Of a stretch of DNA of 60,202 nt, positions 1 through 9,002 are shown piece by piece. The notes beneath the pieces were generated by a model, which saw nothing but the letters and a program-made list of their open reading frames with translations, searched no databases and was not told the origin of the DNA. This DNA comes from Rhodococcus phenolicus (GTDB lineage: Bacteria; Actinomycetota; Actinomycetes; Mycobacteriales; Mycobacteriaceae), in the NCBI RefSeq assembly GCF_001646785.1, contig NZ_LRRH01000092.1, positions 1 through 60,202 of the forward strand, given 5' to 3'. A program made the position numbers and the translations under genes. The stretch's first letter is position 1. Each line of letters begins with the position of its first letter.

Positions 1-564
1 GCTGCCGACCTCGGCGGCGGTGCGGGGGCCGTCGGCTTCGCGCAGGAACCCGGCGATCCGGTCCAGGGTCGCGGGGGAGACGCCCTTCGGGGTCGACGCC
101 TTCGTGTTCGACGTGCGCAGCGCGGCCATCGCCCGATCGATGTCGTGTTGCGCGACCGCTGTCTCCGCCGAACCCAGCGCGGTGCGGTAGGCGAGGTAGT
201 GGTCGAGTTTGTCGCGCAGTGCCGCGAACGTGAACGGTTTGAGCAGGTACAGCACGATGCCGCGGGACACCGCGGTGCGGACCACCTCGAGGTCGCGGGC
301 CGAGGTGACCGCGATGATGTCCGGGCTGGGCCGCAACGCGCTCAGTGCCGACGCGACGTCGAGGCCGCTCATGTCGGGCAGTCCGATGTCCAGCAGCACC
401 AAGTCGATCGGTGCGCCGCTGCGTGCCGCCGCGTTCGCCGCCCTCAGTGCGGCAGCACCGGTGTGGACGGCGTCGTGTACCTCGAAATCCGCCATCCGCC
501 CGAGGTATTCGCGGTGCGCCCCGGCGATGAGGGGTTCGTCCTCGACGATGAGAACTCGGATCAC
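1..564 (-). CDS. CitB/DcuR-type response regulator (3' end outside window)
   Basis: Cytoplasmic response regulator paired with the sensor kinase just upstream, probably sensing C4-dicarboxylates or citrate and controlling transport. The receiver begins VIRVLIVEDEP (acidic pocket) and has a phospho-acceptor Asp in DLVLLDIGLPDMSG near residue 55. A conserved Lys lies in LLKPFTF and the start of a C-terminal DNA-binding region follows. The GTG start overlaps the kinase TGA (GTGA), so the two are translationally coupled. The reading frame runs off the left edge, so about 188 codons are visible of an expected 220-240. Substrate is inferred from the neighbouring dctA-like gene. Confidence 0.85.
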   Translation of the reverse strand, partial: MIRVLIVEDEPLIAGAHREYLGRMADFEVHDAVHTGAAALRAANAAARSGAPIDLVLLDIGLPDMSGLDVASALSALRPSPDIIAVTSARDLEVVRTAVSRGIVLYLLKPFTFAALRDKLDHYLAYRTALGSAETAVAQHDIDRAMAALRTSNTKASTPKGVSPATLDRIAGFLREADGPRTAAEVGS

Positions 565-2144
565 GAGCGGCCCCCGAGCGGAATCTCCACGACGATCATC
601 GCGCCGAGAGACGGCTCGGTGCGCAGCGTGCCCCCGTGGCGGGCGACGACCTGCGCGACCAGGGCGAGCCCGAGTCCGCGCTGGGCCGATTTCGTCGAAT
701 ACCCGCGCTGCATCGCCTGCGCCAGGCTGTCCGCGGACATCCCGGGCCCGCTGTCCGCGACCTCGACGATCATCGTCGAATCTTCCCTTCTGACAGTCAC
801 TTCCACCCACGGATCGTCTGCGGTGCGGGCAGCGTCGATGGCATTGTCGATCAGGTTACCGACGAGCGTGACCAGGTCGCGGGACGGCACCGACGGCACC
901 GGCCCCAGGGCGGTGTCCTCGGTGACGGTCAGCTCGACGCCGCGCTCGGCGGCCTCGTCGACCTTGCCGAGCAACAGCGCCGCGAGCGCCGGTTCGGCCA
1001 CATCGGCGGTCAGCCGGTCGATGAGGTTCTGGGACACCGCCAGCTCGCGCGTCGCGAAGTCCACCGCCTCCTCGGGTCGGCCCAGCTCGACCATCGTGAT
1101 GATCGTGTGCAACCGGTTCGCCGACTCGTGGGCCTGGGCCCGCAACGACTCGGCGAACCCGCGCACCGAATCCAGCTCACCGAGCACGCCCCGCAACTCG
1201 GTGTGATCCCGCAACGTCACGACCGTGCCGATACGACGGCCCTCCCACCGCACGGCGTCGCTGCCCACCACCAGCACCCGGTCCCGGGTCAGGTGCACCT
1301 CGTCGCGCACCTCCTCCCCGGTCGCGAGGGTCCGCAGGGTCTCCGGAAGCGAGTCGAAGGGCACCGGCCCGGTGGGGGCGAGTCCCAGCAGCCGGCGGGC
1401 CTCGTCGTTGACCACGTCGACCCGCGGGGCCCGGTCGCCCGACGTGCCGAAGACCAGCAGGCCCTCACCGATGGCGTGCAGCACCGCGTCGTGATGCTCG
1501 TACATGCGCAGCAACTGGTCCGGGTTCAACCCGAGGGTCTGCCGGCGCAGCCGCCGGGCGACGAGGACGGCCCCGGCCGCGGTGACCGCCACGCCCGCGC
1601 CGACGACCCCGACGATGCCCGGCAGACCCCGCACGAAGTTGTCGGCGATGCGCTGCCGCGTCACTCCGACCGACACGAACCCGGCGAGCGTGCCGTCGCC
1701 GGCGTACACCGGGGTGATCGTGCGGATCGACGATCCCAGGCTGCCGGTGTACGTCTCGCTGTACGGCTGCCCGGCACGGGCCTGCTCGGTGTGGCCGCTG
1801 TAGGGCAACCCGATCTGATCGGGCCGTGGATGCGTCACCCGGATCCCGTCCGGGTCGACGATCACGACGAAGTCGACACCGGTGGCCTCGCGGATCTGCT
1901 CGGCGAGGGGCTGCAGCGCCGCGGTCGGATCGGGGGAGCGCAGTCCCTCGGCGACCTCGGGGACCTGCGCGGTGGTCACTGCGACGGCCGTCACGGTGTC
2001 GCGCGTCGCGTCGTCCGCATCGTGGCGTTCGTCGACGACGAACAGCACCCCCGCCACCACCGCGACCACGGTGAACACCACGAGTTGCAGGATCAGCAAC
2101 TGCCCCGCCACGCTCATCGGCCGACGTGTGCCGCCAAGGTTCAC
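561..2144 (-). CDS. CitA/DcuS-type sensor histidine kinase
   Basis: Membrane sensor kinase of 527 aa. Order of parts: TM helix at about residues 15-37, extracytoplasmic single-Cache/PAS-like domain (about 40-170), second TM (about 175-196), cytoplasmic PAS (about 215-320), and a dimerisation helix with AQAHESANRLHTI holding the likely phospho-His around 339. An HATPase domain follows, with N-box GNLIDNAIDAA and G-box DSGPGMS. This layout is typical of CitA/DcuS kinases for citrate or C4-dicarboxylates. The GTG start is favoured by GGAGGT a few bases upstream. It is divergent from the dicarboxylate symporter, a classical arrangement for substrate-induced uptake. The ligand itself cannot be read from sequence. 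Confidence 0.88.
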   Translation of the reverse strand: MNLGGTRRPMSVAGQLLILQLVVFTVVAVVAGVLFVVDERHDADDATRDTVTAVAVTTAQVPEVAEGLRSPDPTAALQPLAEQIREATGVDFVVIVDPDGIRVTHPRPDQIGLPYSGHTEQARAGQPYSETYTGSLGSSIRTITPVYAGDGTLAGFVSVGVTRQRIADNFVRGLPGIVGVVGAGVAVTAAGAVLVARRLRRQTLGLNPDQLLRMYEHHDAVLHAIGEGLLVFGTSGDRAPRVDVVNDEARRLLGLAPTGPVPFDSLPETLRTLATGEEVRDEVHLTRDRVLVVGSDAVRWEGRRIGTVVTLRDHTELRGVLGELDSVRGFAESLRAQAHESANRLHTIITMVELGRPEEAVDFATRELAVSQNLIDRLTADVAEPALAALLLGKVDEAAERGVELTVTEDTALGPVPSVPSRDLVTLVGNLIDNAIDAARTADDPWVEVTVRREDSTMIVEVADSGPGMSADSLAQAMQRGYSTKSAQRGLGLALVAQVVARHGGTLRTEPSLGAMIVVEIPLGGRS

Positions 2145-2327
2145 CTGTCACCTCCGGTGAACACTATGTACACAAACTTCTCCGTGGCCCGTTCCACGAC
2201 CACCATTCTCGTAGGTGGACGTGATACCGGTCACCTCCCGGGTGCGGAGTGGACGCTCTCCGCAGCACGACATCCCGAGTTCTCACCGGTTGCCACCGAC
2301 TCCGTTTCCGTGATCGAAGGGCAACCC

Positions 2328-3686
2328 ATGAGCAGCACCACCGTGTCCCGCCGCAAGGACCGGACCCATTGGCTGTACATCGGCGTCGTCGTCGCCGTGG
2401 TCGCCGGTGTGCTGGTCGGCTGGCAGGCACCGGACGTCGGCAAGTCGCTCGGCATCCTCGGCACCACTTTCGTCGACCTGATCAAGATGATGATCAGCCC
2501 GGTCATCTTCTGCACCATCGTGCTGGGCATCGGCTCGGTACGCGCGGCCGCCAGCGTCGGCCGGATCGGCGGCCTCGCGCTGATCTACTTCGTCGGCATG
2601 TCGACGGTCGCGCTCGGCATCGGCCTGGTCGTCGGCAACCTGCTCGACCCCGGCAGCGGCCTGACGCTCGACGAATCGACCGCCGCATCCGGCGCCGCTC
2701 TCGCCGAGAAGGCCCACGAGGCCGGCGGCACCGCCGAGTTCATCTCCTCGATCATCCCGACGTCGATGCTGTCCGCGCTCACCTCGGGCAGCGTGCTCCA
2801 GACACTGTTCGTCGCGCTGCTCGTGGGTTTCGCGATCCAGGGGATCGGCAAGTCCGGCGAACCGATCCTGCGCGGCGTCGCGCACGTGCAGAAGCTCGTG
2901 TTCCGGATCCTGACGATGATCCTGTGGCTCGCCCCGATCGGCGCGTTCGGCGCGATCGCCAACGTCGTCGCCCAGACCGGCCTGAGCGCGGTCGTCCAGC
3001 TCGGCGCGCTGATGCTCGCGTTCTACCTGACGTGCCTGGTGTTCGTGTTCGGTGTGCTCGGCACGTTGCTGCGCGCGGTCGCCGGGATCTCGGTGTTCAA
3101 GCTGGTGCGCTACCTGGCCCGCGAATACCTGCTGATCTTCGCGACGTCGTCGTCCGAGTCGGCTCTGCCGCGCCTGATCGCCAAGATGGAGCACCTGGGC
3201 GTGCAGCGCACCACCGTCGGTGTCGTCGTGCCCACCGGCTACTCGTTCAACCTGGACGGCACCGCGATCTACCTGACGATGGCCGCGCTGTTCGTCGCCG
3301 ATGCGATGGGCCGCCCGCTGGCGCTGGCCGAACAGCTGTCGCTGCTGCTGTTCATGATCATCGCGTCGAAGGGTGCGGCCGGGGTGACCGGCGCCGGGCT
3401 CGCGACGCTCGCGGGCGGGCTGCAGAGCCACCGCCCCGACCTCGTCGACGGAGTGGGTCTGATCGTCGGTGTCGACCGGTTCATGTCCGAAGCGCGTGCC
3501 GTCACGAACTTCTCCGGCAACGCCATCGCGACCCTGCTCATCGGCACCTGGACCCGGACCGTCGATCGTGCCCGCGTCGACGAGGTACTCGGCGGCCGGC
3601 TGCCGTTCGACGAATCGATGCTCGGCGACGACGACGGGCATCCGGCTCCGGAGAAGGAACCGAAGCTCGAGAAGATCGACGCCTAG
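2328..3686 (+). CDS. dctA: Dicarboxylate/amino acid:cation symporter (DctA-like)
   Basis: Inner-membrane secondary transporter of 452 aa in the DAACS/SLC1 family, taking up C4-dicarboxylates (succinate, fumarate, malate) with cations. Visible signatures are the first-hairpin serine motif SSSESALPRL, the NLDGTAIYLT segment of TM7, and NFSGNAIATLLIG of TM8. The first TM follows MSSTTVSRRKDRTHW. ATG at 2328 is chosen because GAAGG lies just upstream and the open frame further 5' is only antisense to the kinase. It is divergent from the CitA/CitB-type system, which probably controls it. A strong hairpin follows the stop. Glutamate/aspartate transport is the main alternative. Confidence 0.9.
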   Translation: MSSTTVSRRKDRTHWLYIGVVVAVVAGVLVGWQAPDVGKSLGILGTTFVDLIKMMISPVIFCTIVLGIGSVRAAASVGRIGGLALIYFVGMSTVALGIGLVVGNLLDPGSGLTLDESTAASGAALAEKAHEAGGTAEFISSIIPTSMLSALTSGSVLQTLFVALLVGFAIQGIGKSGEPILRGVAHVQKLVFRILTMILWLAPIGAFGAIANVVAQTGLSAVVQLGALMLAFYLTCLVFVFGVLGTLLRAVAGISVFKLVRYLAREYLLIFATSSSESALPRLIAKMEHLGVQRTTVGVVVPTGYSFNLDGTAIYLTMAALFVADAMGRPLALAEQLSLLLFMIIASKGAAGVTGAGLATLAGGLQSHRPDLVDGVGLIVGVDRFMSEARAVTNFSGNAIATLLIGTWTRTVDRARVDEVLGGRLPFDESMLGDDDGHPAPEKEPKLEKIDA

Positions 3687-3704
3687 CCACACCGTCTCTC
3701 GTCA

Positions 3705-3736
3705 GCGGCCCGGACTCTTCACGGAGTCCGGGCCGC
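3705..3736 (+). terminator. Intrinsic-type terminator after dctA
   Basis: Perfect 13-bp GC-rich inverted repeat (left arm GCGGCCCGGACTC) with a 6-nt loop, 19 nt after the symporter stop. There is no clear U-tract, as is common in actinobacteria. Confidence 0.75.
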
Positions 3737-3847
3737 AGTGCATCATCGTCCGCCCATTGCCTGCCGAGCAGTGGAGGAGCAAGGTGGAACACAGGGAAAA
3801 TACGGCGACGCTGTGTCGGCGCCGCCCTGAGGAGAAGGGTGCAGATC

Positions 3848-4468
3848 GTGTTTGCACGCTCGACCACAATTCATGCGCACGCCTCGTACATCGACCCCGG
3901 CATCATGCACGTACGCGAGACCGTGATGCCCGCGCTGACGGACATCGAGGGCTGTGTGGGGATGTCCCTGCTGATCGATCGCAGCTCGGGTCGGTGTATC
4001 GCGACCAGTTCGTGGCGGGACGAGGACTCGCTTCGCGCCAGCGAGGGACCGGTGCGGGCACTGCGGGACGCCGCCGCCGAGATCTTCCACGGCACCACGG
4101 AGGTGTCGCGGTGGGAGATCGCTGTGATGCATCGTGACCACCATTCCGAGCGCGGGGCCTGCTGCCGGGTCACGTGGATCAAGATCGATCCGGCCGCCAT
4201 GGACCGCGGAGTGGACCTGTGGAAGATGGCCGCGCTGCCTCGGATGGAGGAACTGGAGGGCTTCTGCAGCGCCAGTCTGATGCTCGATCGTCCTGCCGGT
4301 CGCGGGGTGTCGTCGCTGACGTTCGACAGCGCCGAGGCGATGGAAAGCCACAGGGAACGTCTCGACAGCATCCGGGAGGGTGTGGTCCGCGAGGCGGGCG
4401 CCGAAGTGCTCGATTCCTGCGAGTTCGAACTGGCCATCGCGCACCTGCACGTTCCCGAGATGGCGTGA
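3848..4468 (+). CDS. Tandem antibiotic-biosynthesis-monooxygenase-like (ABM) domain protein
   Basis: Predicted cytoplasmic protein of 206 aa with two related halves of about 100 residues, each resembling the dimeric ferredoxin-like ABM fold. The first starts FARSTTIHAHASYIDPGI and the second CCRVTWIKIDPAAMD. Each half has a VMPALTDIEGCVGMSLL / ALPRMEELEGFCSASLM segment, so the gene looks like an internal duplication. ABM proteins are small oxygenases or heme/quinone-binding proteins, but no catalytic residue can be assigned here. GTG at 3848 sits about 9 nt after GAGGAGAAGG; an in-frame GTG at 3839 is too close to that site. Function unknown. Confidence 0.7.
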   Translation: MFARSTTIHAHASYIDPGIMHVRETVMPALTDIEGCVGMSLLIDRSSGRCIATSSWRDEDSLRASEGPVRALRDAAAEIFHGTTEVSRWEIAVMHRDHHSERGACCRVTWIKIDPAAMDRGVDLWKMAALPRMEELEGFCSASLMLDRPAGRGVSSLTFDSAEAMESHRERLDSIREGVVREAGAEVLDSCEFELAIAHLHVPEMA

Positions 4469-4577
4469 ACCCGCGGGACGGCGTCCGGGATCTCGGGGCG
4501 TCGTATTGGTCCTGAAAATCGCTGTGGGAGATTGCAGTACGAATGAAGTCGATGTCATCCGAAGGGTAGTGGCCCCG

Positions 4578-4997
4578 TCAGGGTCGGGCCCCCGGGTCGG
4601 TGCTGAGCGCGCGCTGCCTGTTGGCGGCGTGGCGAAGCTGCAGGATCCGTAGGCCACCGGCGATCCCGACGATCGCAGCTCCGGCGATCGCCGCGAACAG
4701 CAACGCCACACCCAGCGGGAGCGAGAAGTCCCACCCGAACAGTTCGAGGGTGATGCTGTCCAGGTTCTGCAGGATGAACACCAGCAGCAACAGCAGGATG
4801 AGCACACCGGTCACGAGCGCGGTCCAGAGTGCGCCGGTGCGGGTGCGCCTGATGCCCTTACGGCGGGCGAGATCGGGATGCAGATCTGCAGCGTCCCCGC
4901 CCGTCGCGCCGGATGGAGGGCCGGGGACGACGCCGCGCCGCTGACTCGGCGTGAAGTCAGGGTTCGAATCGTCTGGGTTCCTCGAGGTGGTGGACAT
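4578..4997 (-). CDS. LapA/DUF1049-family two-TM membrane protein
   Basis: Small membrane protein of 139 aa. A hydrophilic N-terminal tail of about 55 residues (MSTTSRNPDDSNPDF) precedes RRTRTGALW and two hydrophobic helices (about 62-82 and 97-120). Between them lies FILQNLDSITLELFGWDFSLP, which matches the LapA signature, and a short basic tail follows. In Gram-negatives LapA helps LPS assembly; in actinobacteria the role is unknown. The ATG at 4997 is the first credible start, because the sequence further upstream is low-complexity and unlike the family. Confidence 0.78.
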   Translation of the reverse strand: MSTTSRNPDDSNPDFTPSQRRGVVPGPPSGATGGDAADLHPDLARRKGIRRTRTGALWTALVTGVLILLLLLVFILQNLDSITLELFGWDFSLPLGVALLFAAIAGAAIVGIAGGLRILQLRHAANRQRALSTDPGARP

Positions 4998-5317
4998 GCC
5001 CGTCGAGTACCCACACCCCGTTCCGGCTACCCCGGTCGCCGGCCTGTAACCCGTGGGGGCGCGCCCCCGGGGTGTGATTCCGCCATCCTCGGTGACCCGG
5101 CGGGCGTTGCCGCCCGATCCGGCGAACCTGTCCCCGGTTGTGCCGCGCGGGTCCGGTCCAGGGGCCCTGAGCTGCGACGATGCAGTCGTGCGCCCAACGA
5201 TGCGAGGGCGGTTCCCCGCGAGGACAACGTTCGTCTCCGAGAGGCTCGTGTAAATTTTAGGCATACCGGTCATAACGGGAATCGATGCCGGGACGGTTGT
5301 TTCGGCGAGGAGGAAGT
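4998..5317. other. 320-bp intergenic region between divergent lapA-like and ter genes
   Basis: No coding signal was found. It contains a perfect GC-rich 14-bp palindrome (GGGGGCGCGCCCCC) near 5052-5065. An AT-rich patch, TGTAAATTTTAGGCAT near 5250, is the only good candidate for the -10 region of the ter gene that follows. Confidence 0.5.
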
Positions 5318-6634
5318 GTGCAGCTTGGGAAGGGGTCGAAGACCGACCTCACCGGCGACCGGTACACCGTCGCGATCACCGCGTCGGGTCCGGGCAACGC
5401 CGTCGACATCGCTGCGGTGCTCCTCGGCGCAGACGGTCGCGTCCGTGGCGACGACGACTTCGTGTTCTTCAACAACCCGGAATCCGGCGGTGTGGCCCTG
5501 GTGTCGGATGCGGTGATCTCGGTGGACCTGGCTGCGGTGCCGGCAGACGTGCATCGGGTGCTGGTCACGGCGAGCACCGAATCGCAGGGCACGACGTTCG
5601 CCGCCGTTGCGGGACTGTCCGTCGATATCGCCACGCCGGGGCAGCAGTCGACATTCGTTCCGTCCGGGTTGAGTACCGAGACGGTGTTGCAGGTGGTGGC
5701 CTTCTACCGGCGCGGCGTCGGGTGGCGGCTCGACGCGGTGGGGCAGGGCTACAGCGAAGGACTCGCGAAATTCGCGACCGAGCACGGCATCACCGTCGAC
5801 GATCCCGGCCCGGACGGCTCCCCGGACGTGCAGTCACCGGCACCGGTGGCTCACGCACCGGGGCCGATCGACTTCGAGAAGGTCAGAGTGTCCCTGACGA
5901 AGGACTCGGCCGACAAGACCGCCCGCATCGATCTCCGCAAGAGCCAGGGCGACCCGAACTGGGTGCTCACCGTCGGTCTCGAATGGGACGGTCGCGGAGC
6001 CAGATATGACCGCCGCGACAACGTGAAGCGTTATGGGGAAGGCGATCTCGACGTCTACTTCTTCTGCCGGAACGAGGAGACGAACAAGTACGTCGTCATC
6101 AGCGGAGAGAACAAACATCGCGGCAGCCTCGACGAGTGGCCGTACATGCACCACTACGGTGACAGCAAGGGGCCCGGTAAGGGCAACAAGCCTGCCGCCG
6201 AACAGGTTCGGGTTCTCCCCGGCGAGAACGGGGATCTGCTGGTGAACGTCTACCAGAGTGTCGACAACGGTGCCGGCGCGATCGACACGTTCGGCCGGCC
6301 GCGGGTCGCGATCCGCTACGGCCGCATGGGTTTCGACGGCCTGCCCGGCCCGGATGCCGACGAAATCCTGGTCTACGTCGGCAACGGCCGCAATTCGTAC
6401 TGGGCCACGGTGGCGCACATCGACGTTCAGGACGGTGTCCTCACCGTCGACGGCGAGACCCGCTACAGCCGGCCCGGCAGCGAACGGATGCCCGTCCTCG
6501 ATGCAGCAGGTGAGTGGGTGCAGGAATCGGCAGACGGTCCGGTGGGGCGCAGCAAGAAGGCGCACCGCGGAATCGGGCTCACGAAATACACCGGACGGTG
6601 TCCCGACCCGAACCGGGGCAGCCGTCAGTTCTGA
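5318..6634 (+). CDS. TerD-domain / TerA-like two-domain stress protein
   Basis: Cytoplasmic protein of 438 aa from the tellurium-resistance (Ter) superfamily. The N-terminal domain, about residues 1-160, is a TerD/CABP fold. It begins VQLGKGSKTDL and carries DDDFVFFNNPES and FYRRGVGWRLDAVGQGYSEG, much like the TerD gene downstream. The C-terminal domain from about 190 (VRVSLTKDS) resembles TerA, with LDVYFFCRNEETNKY and DEILVYVGNGRNSYW. The GTG at 5318 is chosen because GAGGAGGA lies at 5307-5314; an in-frame ATG at 5285 lacks such a site. It heads a same-strand cluster with TerB and TerD. Family members bind calcium and act in stress tolerance; the substrate is unknown. Confidence 0.85.
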   Translation: MQLGKGSKTDLTGDRYTVAITASGPGNAVDIAAVLLGADGRVRGDDDFVFFNNPESGGVALVSDAVISVDLAAVPADVHRVLVTASTESQGTTFAAVAGLSVDIATPGQQSTFVPSGLSTETVLQVVAFYRRGVGWRLDAVGQGYSEGLAKFATEHGITVDDPGPDGSPDVQSPAPVAHAPGPIDFEKVRVSLTKDSADKTARIDLRKSQGDPNWVLTVGLEWDGRGARYDRRDNVKRYGEGDLDVYFFCRNEETNKYVVISGENKHRGSLDEWPYMHHYGDSKGPGKGNKPAAEQVRVLPGENGDLLVNVYQSVDNGAGAIDTFGRPRVAIRYGRMGFDGLPGPDADEILVYVGNGRNSYWATVAHIDVQDGVLTVDGETRYSRPGSERMPVLDAAGEWVQESADGPVGRSKKAHRGIGLTKYTGRCPDPNRGSRQF

Positions 6635-6740
6635 CAGTGGAATCTTCCGCGCAACCGCGCGTCCACCTGCCTGCGCAACAGTGCCCGGGAGCGGGCGCTG
6701 CCTCGCAGGCGGTGACCGAAACCCCGACACAGGAGGACCG

Positions 6741-7196
6741 ATGGGATTCTGGGATCAGCTCAAGGCGAAGACGCAGGAACTGAACGGCCAGCTGCAGGTG
6801 AAGACCGCCCAGTTCAAGAACAAGGAGTTCGCCAACGGTGCGATGGCGATGTGTGCCTTGATCGCTGCCGCGGACGGAAGCATCGACCCGTCGGAGCGGC
6901 AGAAGACAGCCGCCCTGATCATGTCGAACGAATCGCTGAAGGTGTTCGCGCCGGACGAGCTGCGTCAGAAGTTCGACTGGTACTGCGACAAGTTGCAGGG
7001 CGACTTCGACTTCGGCAAGGTCGAGGCGACCGCCACCATCGGCAAACTGAAGTCGAGGCCGGAGCAGGCTCGCGCTGTACTCCAGATCGGCATCATCATC
7101 GGCGGTGCCGACGGCAACTTCGACGACCACGAGAAGAACGCGGTCAGGGAAGCCTGCTTCGCGGTCGGGATCAGCCCGGCCGAATTCGATCTCTGA
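6741..7196 (+). CDS. terB: TerB family tellurite resistance/stress protein
   Basis: All-helical cytoplasmic protein of 151 aa. The metal-binding TerB signature is visible: [18 protein letters not shown] near residue 35 and [16 protein letters not shown] near 115, each an acidic loop with Asp/Glu ligands. The length matches TerB. AGGAGG lies seven bases before the ATG. It sits between two TerD-domain genes with gaps of about 105 and 130 bp, consistent with a co-regulated cluster. TerB binds divalent metals and associates with TerC-type membrane proteins, but no terC gene is seen in this window. Confidence 0.92.
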   Translation: MGFWDQLKAKTQELNGQLQVKTAQFKNKEFANGAMAMCALIAAADGSIDPSERQKTAALIMSNESLKVFAPDELRQKFDWYCDKLQGDFDFGKVEATATIGKLKSRPEQARAVLQIGIIIGGADGNFDDHEKNAVREACFAVGISPAEFDL

Positions 7197-7326
7197 TCGA
7201 GCGTTCGACCACCGGATCGCCGGATCCACAGCACACCGAGAGTCGGGCCACCGCCGGTGGCCGACTCACCGATTCTCGCGAACACGCTGGGAATCGTTAC
7301 TGCACAACGAGTCCAGGAGGACCAAC

Positions 7327-7902
7327 ATGGGCGTGAGCCTGACCAAGGGTGGCAATGTCTCGCTGACCAAGGAGGCGCCCGGGCTGACTGCCGTCGCTGT
7401 CGGTCTCGGCTGGGATCTGCGCACCACGACCGGGCAGGACTTCGATCTCGACGCATCAGCGATCGCGTTGGGCGCCGACAAGAAGGTCGTCTCCGACCAG
7501 CACTTCGTGTTCTTCAACAACCTGAGGTCCCCGGACGGTGCCATCGAGCACACCGGCGACAACACCACCGGCGACGGTGACGGCGACGACGAGATCATCA
7601 AGGTCGACCTCGCCGCGGCGCCGGCGAGTATCGACTCGATCGTGTTCCCCGTCTCGATCTACGACGCGGACAACCGCAGCCAGTCGTTCGGCCAGGTCCG
7701 CAATGCCTACATTCGTGTGGTGAACCAGGCGGACAATTCCGAGCTGGCCCGTTACGACCTCTCGGAGGATGCGTCGACCGAGACCGCGATGGTGTTCGGT
7801 GAGCTGTACCGCAACGGCGCCGACTGGAAGTTCCGTGCCGTCGGTCAGGGCTACGCGTCGGGCCTGTCGGGAATCGCCCGCGACTTCGGCGTCAACGCCT
7901 GA
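7327..7902 (+). CDS. terD: TerD family calcium-binding stress protein
   Basis: Single TerD domain of 191 aa, the normal family length. Visible marks are the start [59 protein letters not shown] with acidic calcium ligands, [14 protein letters not shown], and the C-terminal [25 protein letters not shown] directly precedes the start. Cytoplasmic; the family is linked to tellurite, peroxide and phage resistance. Known TerD operons include terC or terZABCD; here only TerA-like/TerD, TerB and TerD are present. Confidence 0.95.
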   Translation: MGVSLTKGGNVSLTKEAPGLTAVAVGLGWDLRTTTGQDFDLDASAIALGADKKVVSDQHFVFFNNLRSPDGAIEHTGDNTTGDGDGDDEIIKVDLAAAPASIDSIVFPVSIYDADNRSQSFGQVRNAYIRVVNQADNSELARYDLSEDASTETAMVFGELYRNGADWKFRAVGQGYASGLSGIARDFGVNA

Positions 7903-8025
7903 GTCCGCCCGTAGCACTCGGTGGCGGCGTGCCGTGGTCATCGGTGCGCCGCCGCCGGGACGGCAGTTCCGCGACGGAAGGGAGGAGCGGACGATAACGT
8001 CGGAGCGACCGTACGACGAGGGGGT

Positions 8026-8652
8026 GTGGTGGCGGACTTCGAGCAGGACCGGGATCTGTTGATCCGGCTGTGGCGTATGTGGGCCGAGCGGGCTGCCGAG
8101 CTGACGGACGAGCAGTGGACAACCGGGACGCGTCTTCCCGGTTGGACCGTCCGAGACGTCTATGTGCACGTCACCCCGGACGTCATGATCGCGATGCTGG
8201 CGGAGCCCGCCGCCGGCGGCGACGCGAGAATCACCAGCGCGGCGGAGATGCTCCGGTTCTTCAACGCCGACCTGGCCGCGGCCGAACCGATGCATGCGCA
8301 GCTCGCCGAGATGGTCCGTCGGATCGCCGCCGACTCGGACCGCGCGACCGTCGTCGAGCGCTTCGGCTCCGAACTGCCCGATGTGTTCGGACGGCTCACC
8401 GGCCTGAATCGCGCCACCGTGATCGCGCATCCCATTCTGGAGTCGGTGTCGCTCGGTGCCTTTCTCGACATGGCGATCCTGGAATCGACGATCCACTGGC
8501 TGGACGTGGTCGACGCGGTCGGAGGTCCTGCCCCGGAGGCTGCGGCACTCGAGCGGGCGCGGGACGTGCTGGTGGGGGTGCCCGATCCGGTCGAGTTCAT
8601 CGAAGCCGCGTCGGGGCGGTCGAATCGGCCGGTCCTGCCCGTGATGCAGTGA
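8026..8652 (+). CDS. DinB-like / mycothiol-dependent maleylpyruvate isomerase family protein
   Basis: Cytoplasmic four-helix-bundle protein of about 208 aa. The N-terminus (DFEQDRDLLIRLWRMWAERAAELTDEQW) with LPGWTVRDVYVHV matches the MDMPI/DinB-2 family, whose members use mycothiol as thiol cofactor or bind a metal with a His triad. HV in YVHV would be the first ligand, while the other ligands are less clear. The start is uncertain: consecutive GTG codons at 8026 and 8029 follow GAGGGG closely, and an upstream frame to 7921 looks non-coding. Substrate unknown. Confidence 0.7.
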   Translation: MVADFEQDRDLLIRLWRMWAERAAELTDEQWTTGTRLPGWTVRDVYVHVTPDVMIAMLAEPAAGGDARITSAAEMLRFFNADLAAAEPMHAQLAEMVRRIAADSDRATVVERFGSELPDVFGRLTGLNRATVIAHPILESVSLGAFLDMAILESTIHWLDVVDAVGGPAPEAAALERARDVLVGVPDPVEFIEAASGRSNRPVLPVMQ

Positions 8653-8899
8653 GGGCTCGACGTCGTCCGAGGTGACCACTCGCTCTGGGCGCGCCACAGC
8701 TTCCTGCCGTGCACAGGAACACCACGACCGGGAGGACTGCAATCGGCACCGGCACGACCCACCACGGCCGGTGCAACACGGCCCCCACCCGCCCGGTGAC
8801 GAGATACCTCGCCCACAGCGCGTAGTACCCGGTGAGCGCGGCCAGAGCGGGCACCGACCACCACCGGACGAGTTCGCCCGCACCCGTGACCGCAGGCAC
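8597..8899 (-). CDS. Possible small membrane protein, hypothetical
   Basis: A 100-codon frame in an otherwise gene-free 350-bp gap, starting at GTG (VPAVTGAGELVRWW). It encodes two plausible TM helices: SVPALAALTGYYALW, then a WWVVPVPIAVLPVVVFLC stretch. The last 18 or so codons overlap the 3' end of the opposite DinB-like gene and look like shadow coding. No ribosome binding site is clear. It may be real, a decayed gene, or chance. Confidence 0.35.
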   Translation of the reverse strand: MPAVTGAGELVRWWSVPALAALTGYYALWARYLVTGRVGAVLHRPWWVVPVPIAVLPVVVFLCTAGSCGAPRASGHLGRRRALTASRAGPADSTAPTRLR

Positions 8900-9002
8900 G
8901 ACCAGGCGCAGCGCCTGGCCTGCGTGTTGCCGTGGACGGTTCTGCTGCCGCGCTCACGGACCGACACTCCGATCTCGCGGTGCGCCGACTACGTTGGATC
9001 GC

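Noticed and set aside
2141-2161. GTTCACC...GGTGAAC as a PHO box or operator before the sensor kinase
   Set aside because: The repeat coincides with the kinase start and its GGAGGT ribosome site, and the 11-bp direct-repeat spacing of a PHO box is missing.
636-2327. Long open frame upstream of and in frame with dctA
   Set aside because: It is antisense to the sensor kinase, rich in Arg/His/Asp/Gly as expected of a GC-rich shadow, and dctA has a good start with RBS at 2328.
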